Of a stretch of DNA of 64,000 nucleotides, positions 1-9,618 are shown piece by piece (the stretch's first letter is position 1; every line of letters starts with the position of its first letter). The position numbers and the translations under genes were made by a program. The notes under the pieces were generated by a model that saw only the letters and a list, made by a program, of their open reading frames with translations, was not told where the DNA came from and searched no databases. The stretch lies in NCBI GenBank assembly GCA_963755085.1, contig CAVWIN010000005.1:62001-126000 (forward strand), given 5' to 3'. Origin of the DNA: JACVRM01 sp963755085 (GTDB lineage Bacteria > Actinomycetota > Thermoleophilia > Gaiellales > Gaiellaceae).

Positions 1-129
1 CATCCTCCGTCGCCGCGGGCCGCGCATCGCCCGGTCTTGGGGAGCGCACGGTTCACCCCGTCGAGACGATGCGGGCGGCGCCCGGACCGGCGATGTTCCG
101 CTCGGTCGCGCCGACGAAAGGACAACGAC

Positions 130-978
130 ATGTGCCGCTGGCTTGCGTACTCCGGAACGCCGATTCTGATCGACGAGCTGCTCCACCAGGGACAGTACTC
201 GCTGCTGGTCCAGAGCCTCCACTCCCGCATGGGCGCGGAGGAGACGAACGGCGACGGCTTCGGCGTCGGCTGGTACGGCGAAGGCAACCGTCCGGGCGCG
301 TACCGCAGCGTCGAGCCCGCCTGGAACGACTGGAACCTGAAGAACATGGCGGCTCACATTCGCTCCGGTCTCGTCTTCGCGCACATCCGGGCGTCGAGCG
401 GCACGCCCGTGCAGCAGACGAACTGCCACCCGTTCTCACACGGCCGCTGGCTGTTCATGCACAACGGCGTCGTGCACGACTTCGCGAAGGTGAAGCGCGA
501 CCTCGTCGTGCAGGTCGACCCCTCGCTCTACCCGAACATCATCGGCTCGGCCGACTCGGAGGTGCTCTTCTTCCTCGCGCTCACGTACGGGCTCGAGGAC
601 GACCCGCCGGCGGCGATTGCCCGCACGATCGGGCTCGTCGAGCACGTCGGCCGCGAGCACGGGGTCGAGTTCCCGTTCCAGGGCACGATCGCGACCACCG
701 ACGGCGAGCGCGTCTGGGCGTTCCGCTACTCGAGCGAGGGCAAGTCGCGGACGCTCTACTTCTCGAGCGAGATCGAGTCGCTGCGCGAGCTCTATCCGGA
801 CATCGAGCTGCTCCAGCGGCTCGGCGACGAGAGCCGCATCGTGGTGTCGGAGCCGCTCGGCGACGTCCCCGGCGTCTGGAACGAGATACCCGAGTCGAGC
901 TGGGGCGTCATCCAGCCCGGCCGGGACGAGCTGCACCCGTTCGAGCCGGTCGCGCCGGGCTCGCTCGTCAGTGCTTGA
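130..978 (+). CDS. Class II glutamine amidotransferase (YafJ/EgtC-like)
   Basis: 282 aa. An Ntn-type glutaminase domain fills the protein. The N-terminus reads MCRWLAYSG, so removal of Met exposes the catalytic Cys2 that hydrolyses the side-chain amide of glutamine or a gamma-glutamyl compound. The HNG motif (FMHNGVVHDF) and a conserved GSADSE segment fit the family. An AAAGGA ribosome-binding site lies 7 bases before the ATG, so this start is preferred to an in-frame one at 37. No synthase domain is fused, so the acceptor is unknown. EgtC of ergothioneine synthesis is the best-known relative, but no egt genes are in view. Its last 11 bases overlap the convergent gadB end. Confidence 0.9.
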   Translation: MCRWLAYSGTPILIDELLHQGQYSLLVQSLHSRMGAEETNGDGFGVGWYGEGNRPGAYRSVEPAWNDWNLKNMAAHIRSGLVFAHIRASSGTPVQQTNCHPFSHGRWLFMHNGVVHDFAKVKRDLVVQVDPSLYPNIIGSADSEVLFFLALTYGLEDDPPAAIARTIGLVEHVGREHGVEFPFQGTIATTDGERVWAFRYSSEGKSRTLYFSSEIESLRELYPDIELLQRLGDESRIVVSEPLGDVPGVWNEIPESSWGVIQPGRDELHPFEPVAPGSLVSA

Positions 979-2323
979 ACGCCTTCGTCGTCGACTCGTC
1001 GTGAAGCGGGCCGCCCTGGCGCTCCAGGTGCGGTAGCTGCCGCTTCAGGTCGTCGACGAGCATGTCCGCCATGTCGTGGGTGAAGCCGCGGCGGACCACG
1101 ACGCGCAGGACGGCGAGATCGGTGCGGTTCGCCGGGAACGTGTACGGCGGCAGCTGCCAGCCGCGCTCGCGCACTGCGCGTGAGACGTCGAAGACGCTGT
1201 ACGCGTCGACGTCGTCGTTCAGCGCGAATGCGAACACGGGGAGCTGGTCGCCGCGTGTGATGAGGCGGAACGGGCCGAGCTCCTCGATCGTGCCGGCGAG
1301 CCGCGTGGCGACGTCGCGGGCGTAGCCCTGGATCCGCGCGTAGCCGTCGAACCCGAGCCGCAGGAAGTTGTAGTACTGCCCGACGACCTGCGAGCCCGAG
1401 CGCGAGAAGTTCAGCGCGAACGTCGGCATGTCGTCGCCGAGGTAGTTCACGTGGAAGATGAGGTCCTCGGGCAGCGCCTTGGCGTCGCGCCAGATCGCCC
1501 ACCCGACGCCCGGATAGACGAGCCCGTACTTGTGGCCCGAGGCGTTGATCGAGCACACGCGTGGGATGCGGAAGTCCCACTCGAGGTCCGGGTCGATGAA
1601 CGGCGCGACGAAGCCACCGGAGGCGCCGTCGACGTGCAGCGGGACGTCGAGGCCCGTGCGCTCCTGCAGATCGTCCAGCGCCTCGGCGATCTCGGCCACG
1701 GGCTCGTACGCGCCGTCGAACGTCGAGCCGAGCACGGTGACGACGCCGATCGTATTCTCGTCGCAGAGCGCCACCGCCTCCTCGCCGTTCAGCGTGAAGC
1801 GCTCGCCCTCCATGGGGACGAGCCGCATCTCGACGTCCCAGTAGTTCGCAAACTTCTCCCAGCAGACCTGGACGTTGATGCCCATGACGATGTTCGGCTT
1901 GTCCGCGCGCTTGCCGGCCGCCGCGCGCGCGTGCTGCCAGCGGCGCTTCAGCGCCAGGCCGGCGAGCATCGCCGCCTCGCTCGAGCCGGTCGTCGAGCAG
2001 CCGGTGCCGACGTCCGCCTTCGGAGCGTGCCAGAGGTCGGAGAGGATGTTCACGCAGCGCATCTCGAGCGCCGCGGTCTGCGGGTACTCGTCCTTGTCGA
2101 TCATGTTCTTGTCGAGCGTGTGCTCCATCAGCGCGCGCGCCTGGGGCTCCATCCACGTCGTCACGAACGTGGCCAGGTTGAGCTGCGCGTTGCCGTCGAG
2201 CATCAGCTCGTCGCGGATCGCCTGCGCCGCCGCGTCCGGAGGGATGCCGCCGTCGAGCAGTGCGTGCCGCGGCAGCTTGTCCAGCTCGAGATCGACGATC
2301 GGGGTCGGCTTCAGCAGGGTCAT
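968..2323 (-). CDS. gadB: Glutamate decarboxylase
   Basis: 451 aa, the usual length for this PLP enzyme, which converts glutamate to GABA and CO2 and consumes a cytoplasmic proton. The PLP-binding lysine is K265 in INASGHKYG. The upstream HVDGASGG segment carries the aspartate that pairs with the PLP ring nitrogen. The TGCSTTGSSEA phosphate-binding loop is near residues 107-117. The chosen ATG has a GGAGAGGA site just upstream; longer in-frame starts have none. Downstream genes DUF6325 and SHOCT lie on the same strand but upstream in transcription order. The glutamine amidotransferase next door could supply glutamate, but that link is inference. Confidence 0.95.
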   Translation of the reverse strand: MTLLKPTPIVDLELDKLPRHALLDGGIPPDAAAQAIRDELMLDGNAQLNLATFVTTWMEPQARALMEHTLDKNMIDKDEYPQTAALEMRCVNILSDLWHAPKADVGTGCSTTGSSEAAMLAGLALKRRWQHARAAAGKRADKPNIVMGINVQVCWEKFANYWDVEMRLVPMEGERFTLNGEEAVALCDENTIGVVTVLGSTFDGAYEPVAEIAEALDDLQERTGLDVPLHVDGASGGFVAPFIDPDLEWDFRIPRVCSINASGHKYGLVYPGVGWAIWRDAKALPEDLIFHVNYLGDDMPTFALNFSRSGSQVVGQYYNFLRLGFDGYARIQGYARDVATRLAGTIEELGPFRLITRGDQLPVFAFALNDDVDAYSVFDVSRAVRERGWQLPPYTFPANRTDLAVLRVVVRRGFTHDMADMLVDDLKRQLPHLERQGGPLHDESTTKAFKH

Positions 2324-2382
2324 CGGTCCTCTCCGTTCGGTAAACGGGGCGCCGGCGAAACGCCGGCGCCCCATGCATGCAC

Positions 2383-2916
2383 TCAGGCCTTGGCGCCTTC
2401 GGCGGCCTTGAAGCCGACGGCGATCAGGTCCTTCGGGTGGATCCACTCGTCGGCGAGCACGAAGCCGCCGGCGCGGCCGATCGCGTCGCGGAGCCCCATC
2501 GCCCAGCGGTGCTCGATCAGGCCGATGGCGACGGTGGCGCCGTCGGGGATCATGTCGGCGACGTACCAGACGTCGTCCGAGTCGATCAGGTGGCCGTCCT
2601 CGCCGGCCTCGGCGCCTGCGAGCGCCCCGGCGTCGACCATCTCGTCGTCGCCGGTGCCCATCCCGATGAGGGCGCCGATGATCGCGCCGAGCTCCATCGC
2701 CTCGTCGGTCGTGAGGTCGCTCGTCTGGACGGTGGTGACGTTGCCGTCGTCGTCCTTCCTGACCACGAGCAGATCGACGAGGCGGACGATGTCGGCTTCC
2801 TTCAGCCGCTGCAGCTCCGCGAGCGCCTCGCCGCGGAACTTCGGCTCGTTGAAGCCGACGATCAGCATCTGGACCGGCCCGAACGGGAAGCCCATGTTGT
2901 CCTCGGCGGTGCTCAC
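2383..2916 (-). CDS. DUF6325 family protein
   Basis: 177 aa, small acidic soluble protein. It starts with a short beta-rich segment (GPVQMLIVGF), has a central glycine/alanine-rich stretch (ELGAIIGALIGMG) and ends with a conserved VGFKAAEGAKA-like tail. This matches the actinobacterial DUF6325 family (older DUF1269-like), often annotated as membrane-associated or stress-related without a known reaction. Its ATG overlaps the stop of the SHOCT gene by 4 bases, so the two are probably translationally coupled. No function can be assigned from sequence. Confidence 0.8.
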   Translation of the reverse strand: MSTAEDNMGFPFGPVQMLIVGFNEPKFRGEALAELQRLKEADIVRLVDLLVVRKDDDGNVTTVQTSDLTTDEAMELGAIIGALIGMGTGDDEMVDAGALAGAEAGEDGHLIDSDDVWYVADMIPDGATVAIGLIEHRWAMGLRDAIGRAGGFVLADEWIHPKDLIAVGFKAAEGAKA

Positions 2917-3215
2917 ATCTGCCCCAGAAGCTTGGCCTTCTGGACCTCGAACTCGGCGTCGGTGAGGATCCCCTTCGCCTTCAGGTCGGCGAGCTTCTCG
3001 AGCTGCTCGTAGACCTCGTCCGGGTCCGCGGCCGGCGGCGGCGCGGCGGCCGGCGGCGGCGGGGCTTCGTACTGCTGCGGCTGCTCCTGCTCGTACTGCT
3101 GTTGCTCCGCTTCCTGCTGCGCGGTCTGGCTCCGCTGCCGGCTCTTGCCGACGGCGTACGCGGTTCCGCCCACGACCGCGGCTCGTGCGAGTGGGCGGCG
3201 ACGTCGCATCATCAT
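2913..3215 (-). CDS. SHOCT domain protein
   Basis: 100 aa. Arg-rich N-terminus and a short hydrophobic patch (RAAVVGGTAYAVGKS), then a Gln/Glu/Tyr-rich and Pro/Ala-rich linker, and a C-terminal SHOCT helix pair (EQLEKLADLKAKGILTDAEF). SHOCT modules are short oligomerisation domains found at protein ends. The start is the first of three consecutive ATG codons, with a GGAAGGAG site upstream. It forms a two-gene operon with the DUF6325 gene, a pairing common in Actinobacteria. Role unknown; a stress or envelope role is a guess. Confidence 0.8.
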   Translation of the reverse strand: MMMRRRRPLARAAVVGGTAYAVGKSRQRSQTAQQEAEQQQYEQEQPQQYEAPPPPAAAPPPAADPDEVYEQLEKLADLKAKGILTDAEFEVQKAKLLGQM

Positions 3216-3314
3216 CGCGTGACTCTCCTTCCTGTGGCTCCAGGTAGCGCGAGCATTATCTGCGCGCAGCGCGGCGGCATCGCCCCGATGGGGTGAGTAG
3301 GGTGCTCCGCCGGG

Positions 3315-4034
3315 GTGCAAGAGCGTCTGCTCGCCTGGTTCGCCGATAACGGCCGCGACCTTCCGTGGCGGCGGACACGCGACCCCTACGCGATCCTCGT
3401 CTCGGAGGTCATGCTGCAGCAGACCCAGGTGGCCCGCGTCGTGCCGCGCTATTTGGAGTGGCTCGAGCGCTGGCCCACGGCCGAGGCGCTCGCGGACGAG
3501 TCGCCGGCAAACGTGATCCGCGCGTGGCAGGGCCTCGGTTACAACCGGCGCGCGCTCAGCCTGCACCGCGCGGCGTGCCACGTCGCAGAGCACGGCTGGC
3601 CGGAGGACCTGACCGAGCTGCCCGGCGTCGGCCGCTACACCGCCGATGCCTTGGGGGCGTTCGCGTTCGGGTGCCCGGTGCTCCCGCTCGACGTCAACAT
3701 CCGGCGGGTCATCGAACGCAGCAACGGCGACTTCGACCACCGCGCCGCGCAGGCTCTCTTCGACCTCGGGGCCAGGGTCTGCCTGGCGCGCATTCCGCGC
3801 TGCGGCGACTGCCCGCTCGGGGCCGGCTGCCCGTCGCGCGGGCGCCGCTTCGAGCCCGAGCGGAAGCAGGGGCCACTGGAGGGCTCGTTCCGGCAGCGGC
3901 GGGCACGGACGCTGCGGCTCGTGGCCGCAGAGCGGCAGCGGCTGGACGAGCTGGACGGCGAGGCGGTCGAGTCTCTGGCGCGCGACGGCCTCGTCGTCGT
4001 CGACGGTCCATTTGTGGCGCTGCCCGGCTCCTGA
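3315..4034 (+). CDS. mutY: A/G-specific adenine DNA glycosylase, short form
   Basis: 239 aa, GTG start. Removes adenine mispaired with 8-oxoguanine in base excision repair. Visible parts: catalytic Glu31 in VSEVMLQQTQV, helix-hairpin-helix ELPGVGRYTA (101-110), catalytic Asp126 in PLDVNIRR, and the full [4Fe-4S] ligand set C156-X6-C163-X2-C166-X5-C172. The C-terminal Nudix-like 8-oxoG recognition domain of E. coli MutY (about 350 aa) is nearly absent; only a short tail with GEAVESLARDGLV remains. A TAGGGT hexamer ends 11 bases before the start, so the leader is probably very short. The nitrilase follows after 13 bases. Confidence 0.9.
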   Translation: MQERLLAWFADNGRDLPWRRTRDPYAILVSEVMLQQTQVARVVPRYLEWLERWPTAEALADESPANVIRAWQGLGYNRRALSLHRAACHVAEHGWPEDLTELPGVGRYTADALGAFAFGCPVLPLDVNIRRVIERSNGDFDHRAAQALFDLGARVCLARIPRCGDCPLGAGCPSRGRRFEPERKQGPLEGSFRQRRARTLRLVAAERQRLDELDGEAVESLARDGLVVVDGPFVALPGS

Positions 4035-4047
4035 CACCATTCGCGCC

Positions 4048-4962
4048 GTGGAAGCAGCGATAAAGGTCGCGTGCGTCCAGGTCGAGCCGGTCATCCTCGA
4101 CCGTGAGGCGACGATCGACCGGCTCGACGAGCTGGCCGGAGAGGTCGCGGCCGCCGGCGCGCGGCTTGCGGTCTTCCCCGAGGCGTTCATCCCCGCCTAC
4201 CCGTCGTCCGCGTGGGCGAAGGCGCTTGCGGGCTGGGCCGACCCGCGGGCGAAGGCGGCGTTCGCGCTCCTGGCGCGCGAGTCGGTGGCCGTGCCGGGAC
4301 CGGCGGCCGACCGGCTCGGTGAGATCGCGGCGCGCCACGGGCTCTGGCTGGTCACGGGCGTCACCGAGATCGACCCGGAGCGGCCGGGGACGCTCTTCAA
4401 CACGCTGCTCTACCACTCGCCCGACGGCCGGCTCGCGCTGAAGCACCGCAAGCTCGTGCCGACGAACCACGAGCGACTGGTCTGGGGGCAGGGCGACGGG
4501 GGCGGCCTCCGCGCGCTCCCGACCGAGCTCGGCCGCATCGGCGGCCTGATCTGCTGGGAGAACTACATGCCGCTCGCCCGCTTCGCGCTCTACGAGTCGG
4601 GCGTCGAGATCTACATCGCCTCGACGGCCGACGACAGCGACGGCTGGCAGTCGACGCTCGTGCACATCGCGCGCGAGTCCCGCTGCTTCGTGATCGCGCC
4701 GTCGCACTACCAGCGCGGGTCGAGCTACCCAGACGATTTCCCGCTCCGCGAGCTGATCGAGGGCCACGACGTGATCGGGCGCGGCGGAAGCGCCATCCTC
4801 GGCCCCGACGGTTCGTACCTCGCCGGGCCGCTCTACGACGTGGAGGGCATCCTCTACGCCGAGCTCGAGCCGGAGCGGCTCTTCGAGGAGCGCCAGCGCT
4901 TCGACCCCGCCGGGCACTACCACCGGCCCGACGTGCTCAAGCTGACGCTGAACGAGCCCTAG
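4048..4962 (+). CDS. Nitrilase (carbon-nitrogen hydrolase)
   Basis: 304 aa, GTG start. Nitrilase-superfamily enzyme that hydrolyses nitriles to acids and ammonia. The Glu-Lys-Cys triad is visible: E45 in FPEAFIPAYP, K135 in KHRKLVPT, and C169 in GGLICWENYMPL. The CWENY form and the HERLVWGQGDG loop are typical of the branch-1 aliphatic/aryl nitrilases rather than amidases, which usually carry CYD. Substrate cannot be read from sequence. It probably shares a transcript with mutY (13-base gap). Its stop codon overlaps the stop of the convergent GNAT gene. Confidence 0.9.
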   Translation: MEAAIKVACVQVEPVILDREATIDRLDELAGEVAAAGARLAVFPEAFIPAYPSSAWAKALAGWADPRAKAAFALLARESVAVPGPAADRLGEIAARHGLWLVTGVTEIDPERPGTLFNTLLYHSPDGRLALKHRKLVPTNHERLVWGQGDGGGLRALPTELGRIGGLICWENYMPLARFALYESGVEIYIASTADDSDGWQSTLVHIARESRCFVIAPSHYQRGSSYPDDFPLRELIEGHDVIGRGGSAILGPDGSYLAGPLYDVEGILYAELEPERLFEERQRFDPAGHYHRPDVLKLTLNEP

Positions 4963-5684
4963 ACCGAGACCTGGTGCCTGAGCCAGACGTTCGGCTCCAC
5001 GTGCCGGCCGACCCCCGCGGCGACCTCGAGCGGCGCCAGCATCTCCGGGACGACATACGTGCCGTCGCCGGGGAGCTCCAGCCCCAGCCACGACTCCCAG
5101 TCCGCCACCGGCGCCTCCATCACCATCGACGCCGGTGCGGGCGCCAGGATCTCGCCGCCCAGGCGCTCGTGCACGCGGATCCACGGATCGAAATGCGAGC
5201 CCTCGGCGCGCCGCCACGCCGCGTACGCCTCGATCGGGATCAACGGGTAGCGCGCCTTGAGCGTCGGCCGGACGGGCGCGATCAGCTCGCGCAGGCCGCC
5301 CCGGGCCGCCGCGGCCCGCATCTCGTTCACCATGCGCCCGGACAGCTGCTCACCGCGCCGCTCGGGCTTGACGGCGATCGCGAGCGCGCAGAGGACGGTC
5401 GGCGCCCTCCCGCCCTCGAACGCACGCGTGAAGGCATCGTCCCAGCCCGTGGGCAGGTCGTCGCCGCTCCCGTCCCAGGCCACGGGCACCGAGTGGAGCT
5501 CGGCGACGAGCTCGTCGCCGTCGAGCAGCGCGAGCTGGAAGTCCGGGTGGTCGACATACAGCCGCGCCCAGAATCGGCCGCCCGGCTCGTTGTGGTTCAG
5601 GTACTCGGGGAACGCCCGGCGGGTGAGCTCTTCGCCGCGGATCTCACGCAGATCGGGCCGGTCTGCGTAGCGGACGAGCTTCAT
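4959..5684 (-). CDS. GNAT-like acetyltransferase domain protein
   Basis: 241 aa. Residues about 1-150 look like a GNAT fold: a substrate-side half with ARLYVDHPDFQ, a strand LCALAIAVKPERRGEQLSGRMV that fits the acetyl-CoA pyrophosphate loop region, and a following helix. The C-terminal half (APVRPTLKARYPLIPIEAYA onward) resembles conserved unannotated proteins that adopt the same fold. The ATG overlaps the ispF stop by 4 bases, so it is the last gene of the carD-ispD operon. Substrate unknown; a link to isoprenoid synthesis is not shown. Confidence 0.65.
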   Translation of the reverse strand: MKLVRYADRPDLREIRGEELTRRAFPEYLNHNEPGGRFWARLYVDHPDFQLALLDGDELVAELHSVPVAWDGSGDDLPTGWDDAFTRAFEGGRAPTVLCALAIAVKPERRGEQLSGRMVNEMRAAAARGGLRELIAPVRPTLKARYPLIPIEAYAAWRRAEGSHFDPWIRVHERLGGEILAPAPASMVMEAPVADWESWLGLELPGDGTYVVPEMLAPLEVAAGVGRHVEPNVWLRHQVSV

Positions 5685-6163
5685 CCGCGCTCGAGCAGCG
5701 CGACCGCCTGGGCTGCGAGACCTTCCCCGCGGCCGGTGAAGCCGAGCCGGTCGGTAGTCGTTGCGCGCACGGCCACGCGCCCGGCGTCGACGTCGATTGC
5801 ACCGGCGAGGCGCGCCGCCAGCTCGCTGCGCCGCGCGCCGAGGCGCGGCCGCTCGCCGACGAGGACGCAGTCGGCGTTGACGAGCGCCCAGCCGGCGTCG
5901 CGGACGGACGCGTACGCGCGGGCGAGCAGGTCGAGCGACGACGCGCCGGCCCACGCCGGGTCGTCCGAGGGAAAGAACGTGCCGATGTCGCCGAGGTTGG
6001 CGGCGCCGAGCACGGCGTCGATCAGCGCGTGCGCGACGACGTCGCCGTCGGAGTGGCCCGCCAGCCCCGGCTCGCCCGGGAACTCCACTCCGCCCAGGAC
6101 GAGTTGCTTGGCGCCGCTGAATGCGTGAGCGTCGACGCCGATGCCGACCCGCAGCTCAGGCAT
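5681..6163 (-). CDS. ispF: 2-C-methyl-D-erythritol 2,4-cyclodiphosphate synthase
   Basis: 160 aa, full length. Converts CDP-methylerythritol phosphate to MEcPP with release of CMP in the MEP isoprenoid pathway. Metal ligands D11 and H13 (GVDAHAF) and H45 (DGDVVAHALIDA) are present. The CDP-binding C-terminal motif TTTDRLGFTGRGEG corresponds to the standard TTTEKLGFTGRGEGI. It overlaps the HAD gene start by 8 bases and the GNAT gene by 4, so all are cotranslated. ispD lies two genes upstream; ispE is not in the window. Confidence 0.96.
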   Translation of the reverse strand: MPELRVGIGVDAHAFSGAKQLVLGGVEFPGEPGLAGHSDGDVVAHALIDAVLGAANLGDIGTFFPSDDPAWAGASSLDLLARAYASVRDAGWALVNADCVLVGERPRLGARRSELAARLAGAIDVDAGRVAVRATTTDRLGFTGRGEGLAAQAVALLERG

Positions 6164-6749
6164 CGGCCAGCACCGCCGGGAGCTGGTCGAGCGACGAGAT
6201 CTGCGTGCCTGCACCGCGCTGGAGGTAGCCCCACGGGCCGCGGCGGATGTGGACGGCGAGCATCCCGGCGGCCGCAGCGGGCGCGACGTCGTTGTCGATG
6301 CGGTCGCCGACGTAGGCGACCTCAGCCCCCGGGCGGCCGGCGACCTCGAGCAGCCGCTCGAAGAACTGCGGCGAGGGCTTCTCGACGCCGAGCTCGGCCG
6401 ACGAGGCCGCCCAGTCGACGTCGAGCCCGAAGTGCTCGACCACCGGCCCGAGCGCGCGGCCGACGTTGCCGGCGAGGCCGATGAAGTATCCGTCGGCGCG
6501 CAGGCGGCGCAGGCACGGCTCGGCATCCGGGTAGAGCTCGGCGTCCTCCAGGCCGACCGAGCCGGGGTCGGGCCGCTCGACGCCGAGCAGCTCCCAGGCC
6601 TGCCAGTGCTGGTCGCCCCGTGCGATCGCGGCCCCCACCCCGGCCCAGGTGACGTGCGGCTCGAGGCCGACGTGGGCGCCGAGGGAGGCCCACATGCGCC
6701 CCTCGTTCACGAGGGTCTCGCCGACGTCGAAGAAGACCGCGCCGATCAT
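6156..6749 (-). CDS. HAD-superfamily hydrolase
   Basis: 197 aa. HAD phosphatase-like protein. Motif I is FFDVGETLV, with nucleophile D8 but Gly in place of the second aspartate; this DVGETL variant is common in a HAD subgroup. Motif II is LAGNVG with Asn where Ser/Thr is usual. Motif III lysine is in VEKPSPQFF, and motif IV is YVGDRIDNDV. The C1 cap helices lie between residues 15 and 85. It sits between ispD and ispF with short gaps, so it is cotranscribed with MEP-pathway genes, but its substrate is unknown. Confidence 0.85.
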   Translation of the reverse strand: MIGAVFFDVGETLVNEGRMWASLGAHVGLEPHVTWAGVGAAIARGDQHWQAWELLGVERPDPGSVGLEDAELYPDAEPCLRRLRADGYFIGLAGNVGRALGPVVEHFGLDVDWAASSAELGVEKPSPQFFERLLEVAGRPGAEVAYVGDRIDNDVAPAAAAGMLAVHIRRGPWGYLQRGAGTQISSLDQLPAVLADA

Positions 6750-6753
6750 GTTC

Positions 6754-7488
6754 CTACCCCTCGGCCTCGTCGTCGTCCTCGTCCTCGTCGAGGTCGTCCT
6801 CCTCGATCGGCAGCGGAGGCGAGACGCCGAGCCAGGTCGAGACGAGCGCGAGATCCTCGCCGTCGGTGACCTTGAGCAACCGTCGGTCGCCGTCGACGAC
6901 GGCGACACGCCCGCCGCGCGCCTCGACCATCGCGGCGCAGTCGCTCGCGTCGTGCCCGCCCGCCAGCGCGTCGCGCAGCGCGCTCGCCACGAACGCCTGG
7001 GGCGTCTGCACGAGCCGGACGCGCTCGCGCGGGAGCGTTTCCTCCACCCCGCCGCGCGCCACGCGCTTCACCGTGTCCGCGGGGACGATGCCCGGGACGG
7101 CGCCGTCCCAGCCGTCGTTGAGTGCGGTCAGCACGCGGCCGACGACGCTCTCCGAGAGCAGCGGCCGGGCGGCGTCGTGAACCATGATCACCGTCGCCTC
7201 CTCGGGCACCTCGGCGAGCGCGGCGCGGACGGAAGCGGCGCGCGTGTCGCCGCCGGGCACGACGGCGGTCACCTTCCCAAGCCCGAGCTCCTCGGCCAGG
7301 AGGATCGTCGGCTCCTCCCAGCCGGCGGGCACGGCGACGACAACACCGTCGACCCAGCCGGTCGCCTCGAGCCGCTCGAGGCTCTCCGCGAGCAGCACGC
7401 GGCTGCCGAGCGGCGCGAATGCCTTCGGCCGGTTCAGGCCGAGGCGGCGTCCCTCACCGGCGGCGGCGACGACGGCCCAGACGGACAC
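6754..7488 (-). CDS. ispD: 2-C-methyl-D-erythritol 4-phosphate cytidylyltransferase
   Basis: 244 aa, GTG start. Joins CTP and MEP to give CDP-ME. N-terminal nucleotide loop AAAGEGRRLG with its key Arg and the later Lys (NRPKAF), the HDAARPL motif, and VPADTVKRV and QTPQAF segments all match IspD. The C-terminus has an unusual acidic tail after residue 228 made almost only of Asp and Glu. Follows carD, with a 25-base palindromic repeat between the two. The carD-ispD-ispF order also occurs in mycobacteria. Confidence 0.95.
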   Translation of the reverse strand: MSVWAVVAAAGEGRRLGLNRPKAFAPLGSRVLLAESLERLEATGWVDGVVVAVPAGWEEPTILLAEELGLGKVTAVVPGGDTRAASVRAALAEVPEEATVIMVHDAARPLLSESVVGRVLTALNDGWDGAVPGIVPADTVKRVARGGVEETLPRERVRLVQTPQAFVASALRDALAGGHDASDCAAMVEARGGRVAVVDGDRRLLKVTDGEDLALVSTWLGVSPPLPIEEDDLDEDEDDDEAEG

Positions 7489-7495
7489 GCGGAGA

Positions 7496-7520
7496 ACTTA
7501 GTGGCTGTCAGCCACTAAGT
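7496..7520. repeat. Perfect palindromic repeat, copy 1
   Basis: Two 12-base arms (7496-7507 and 7509-7520) around a single T. The core TAGTGGCTGTCAGCCACTA recurs identically at 37893-37911. It sits between the carD stop and the ispD start, so the mRNA would carry a very stable hairpin there. The base after the hairpin on the minus strand is a short TTCTCC, so it is not a classical terminator. Confidence 0.8.
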
Positions 7521-7530
7521 CGGTGCCTGA

Positions 7531-8049
7531 CTAGGCGGTCGCCTTGACGCGCGGCTTCTTCGGCTTGTCCGCGTCGGCGAGGACACCGTCGAGCCAATCG
7601 GCGGTCTCCTCCTCGTCCATCTGCTTGGCGTACATCAGCTCGGAGACGAGGATCTTCTTCGCCTTCACGAACATCTGCTTCTCGCCCGTGGACAGGCCCT
7701 TGTCCTGGTCGCGCAGCGACAGGTTCCGGACGACCTCGGCGAGCTCGAAGATGTCGCCGGTCTTCATCTTCTCGCGGTTGTGCTTGAAGCGGCGGTTCCA
7801 GTTCTTCGGCATCACGGTGCCGTTGCCGGTCAGCGCCTTCAGCACCAGCTCGACGGTCTCTTCGTCGATGACTCCACGGAGGCCGACCTTCTCGGCGTTC
7901 TCGGTGGGCACGTTCACGGTCATGTCGTTGTGGAGGATCTGAATGGTCAGGTACTCGCGCTCCTCCCCCAGGACGGTCCGCTTTTCCTTCTTCACGACCG
8001 TCCCCGCTCCGTGATGCGGGTAGACCACCTTCTCGCCGACGTCGAACAA
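7531..8049 (-). CDS. carD: CarD-type RNA polymerase-binding transcription factor
   Basis: 172 aa from a TTG start. Binds the RNA polymerase beta subunit and stabilises open complexes at rRNA and many housekeeping promoters. The start is chosen because the reading begins FDVGEKVVYPHHGAG, matching the CarD N-terminal Tudor-like domain, and GGGAGGTCGGG lies directly before the TTG. The C-terminal helical DNA-binding half has NWNRRFKHNREKMKTGD and the conserved Trp. The Lys-rich end (KPKKPRVKATA) extends past the mycobacterial protein. First gene of the carD-ispD-HAD-ispF-GNAT cluster. Confidence 0.93.
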   Translation of the reverse strand: MFDVGEKVVYPHHGAGTVVKKEKRTVLGEEREYLTIQILHNDMTVNVPTENAEKVGLRGVIDEETVELVLKALTGNGTVMPKNWNRRFKHNREKMKTGDIFELAEVVRNLSLRDQDKGLSTGEKQMFVKAKKILVSELMYAKQMDEEETADWLDGVLADADKPKKPRVKATA

Positions 8050-8121
8050 CCCGACCTCCCTGTAGCAGTCGCAATTCGCCAAGACGCCGGCGGGGTTCGT
8101 CCCCCACCGGCGAGCGAAGGA

Positions 8122-8127
8122 AGTATA
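8122..8127 (-). promoter_or_regulatory. Possible -10 element of carD
   Basis: TATACT on the minus strand, 72 bases before the carD start codon. No good -35 hexamer at 16-18 bases; the site has only weak matches. Proposed from one element, so tentative. Confidence 0.35.
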
Positions 8128-8203
8128 GCGAAAGTGTGTCGAAAATGCGACCGTTTCCAGGGATTTTCGGGCCGGGAAATGCGCGAAAACGAAAAACCCC
8201 TGC

Positions 8204-9556
<1,353 letters not shown>

Positions 9557-9562
9557 CGAGCC

Positions 9563-9568
9563 AGTCTA
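9563..9568 (-). promoter_or_regulatory. -10 element placed for a leaderless radA mRNA
   Basis: TAGACT with exactly 6 bases to the GTG start. Same TANNNT-N6/7-start layout recurs at many genes here. Confidence 0.55.
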
Positions 9569-9618
9569 GGAACGAGACCTGACGCCGGAGCGTGACGGGT
9601 TCGTGCCAAAGTCCCGGC

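Noticed and set aside
1..129. Promoter or gene end at the left edge
   Set aside because: A CAT at 1-3 could be a minus-strand start running off the edge, and no clear -10/-35 pair is seen; nothing can be supported.
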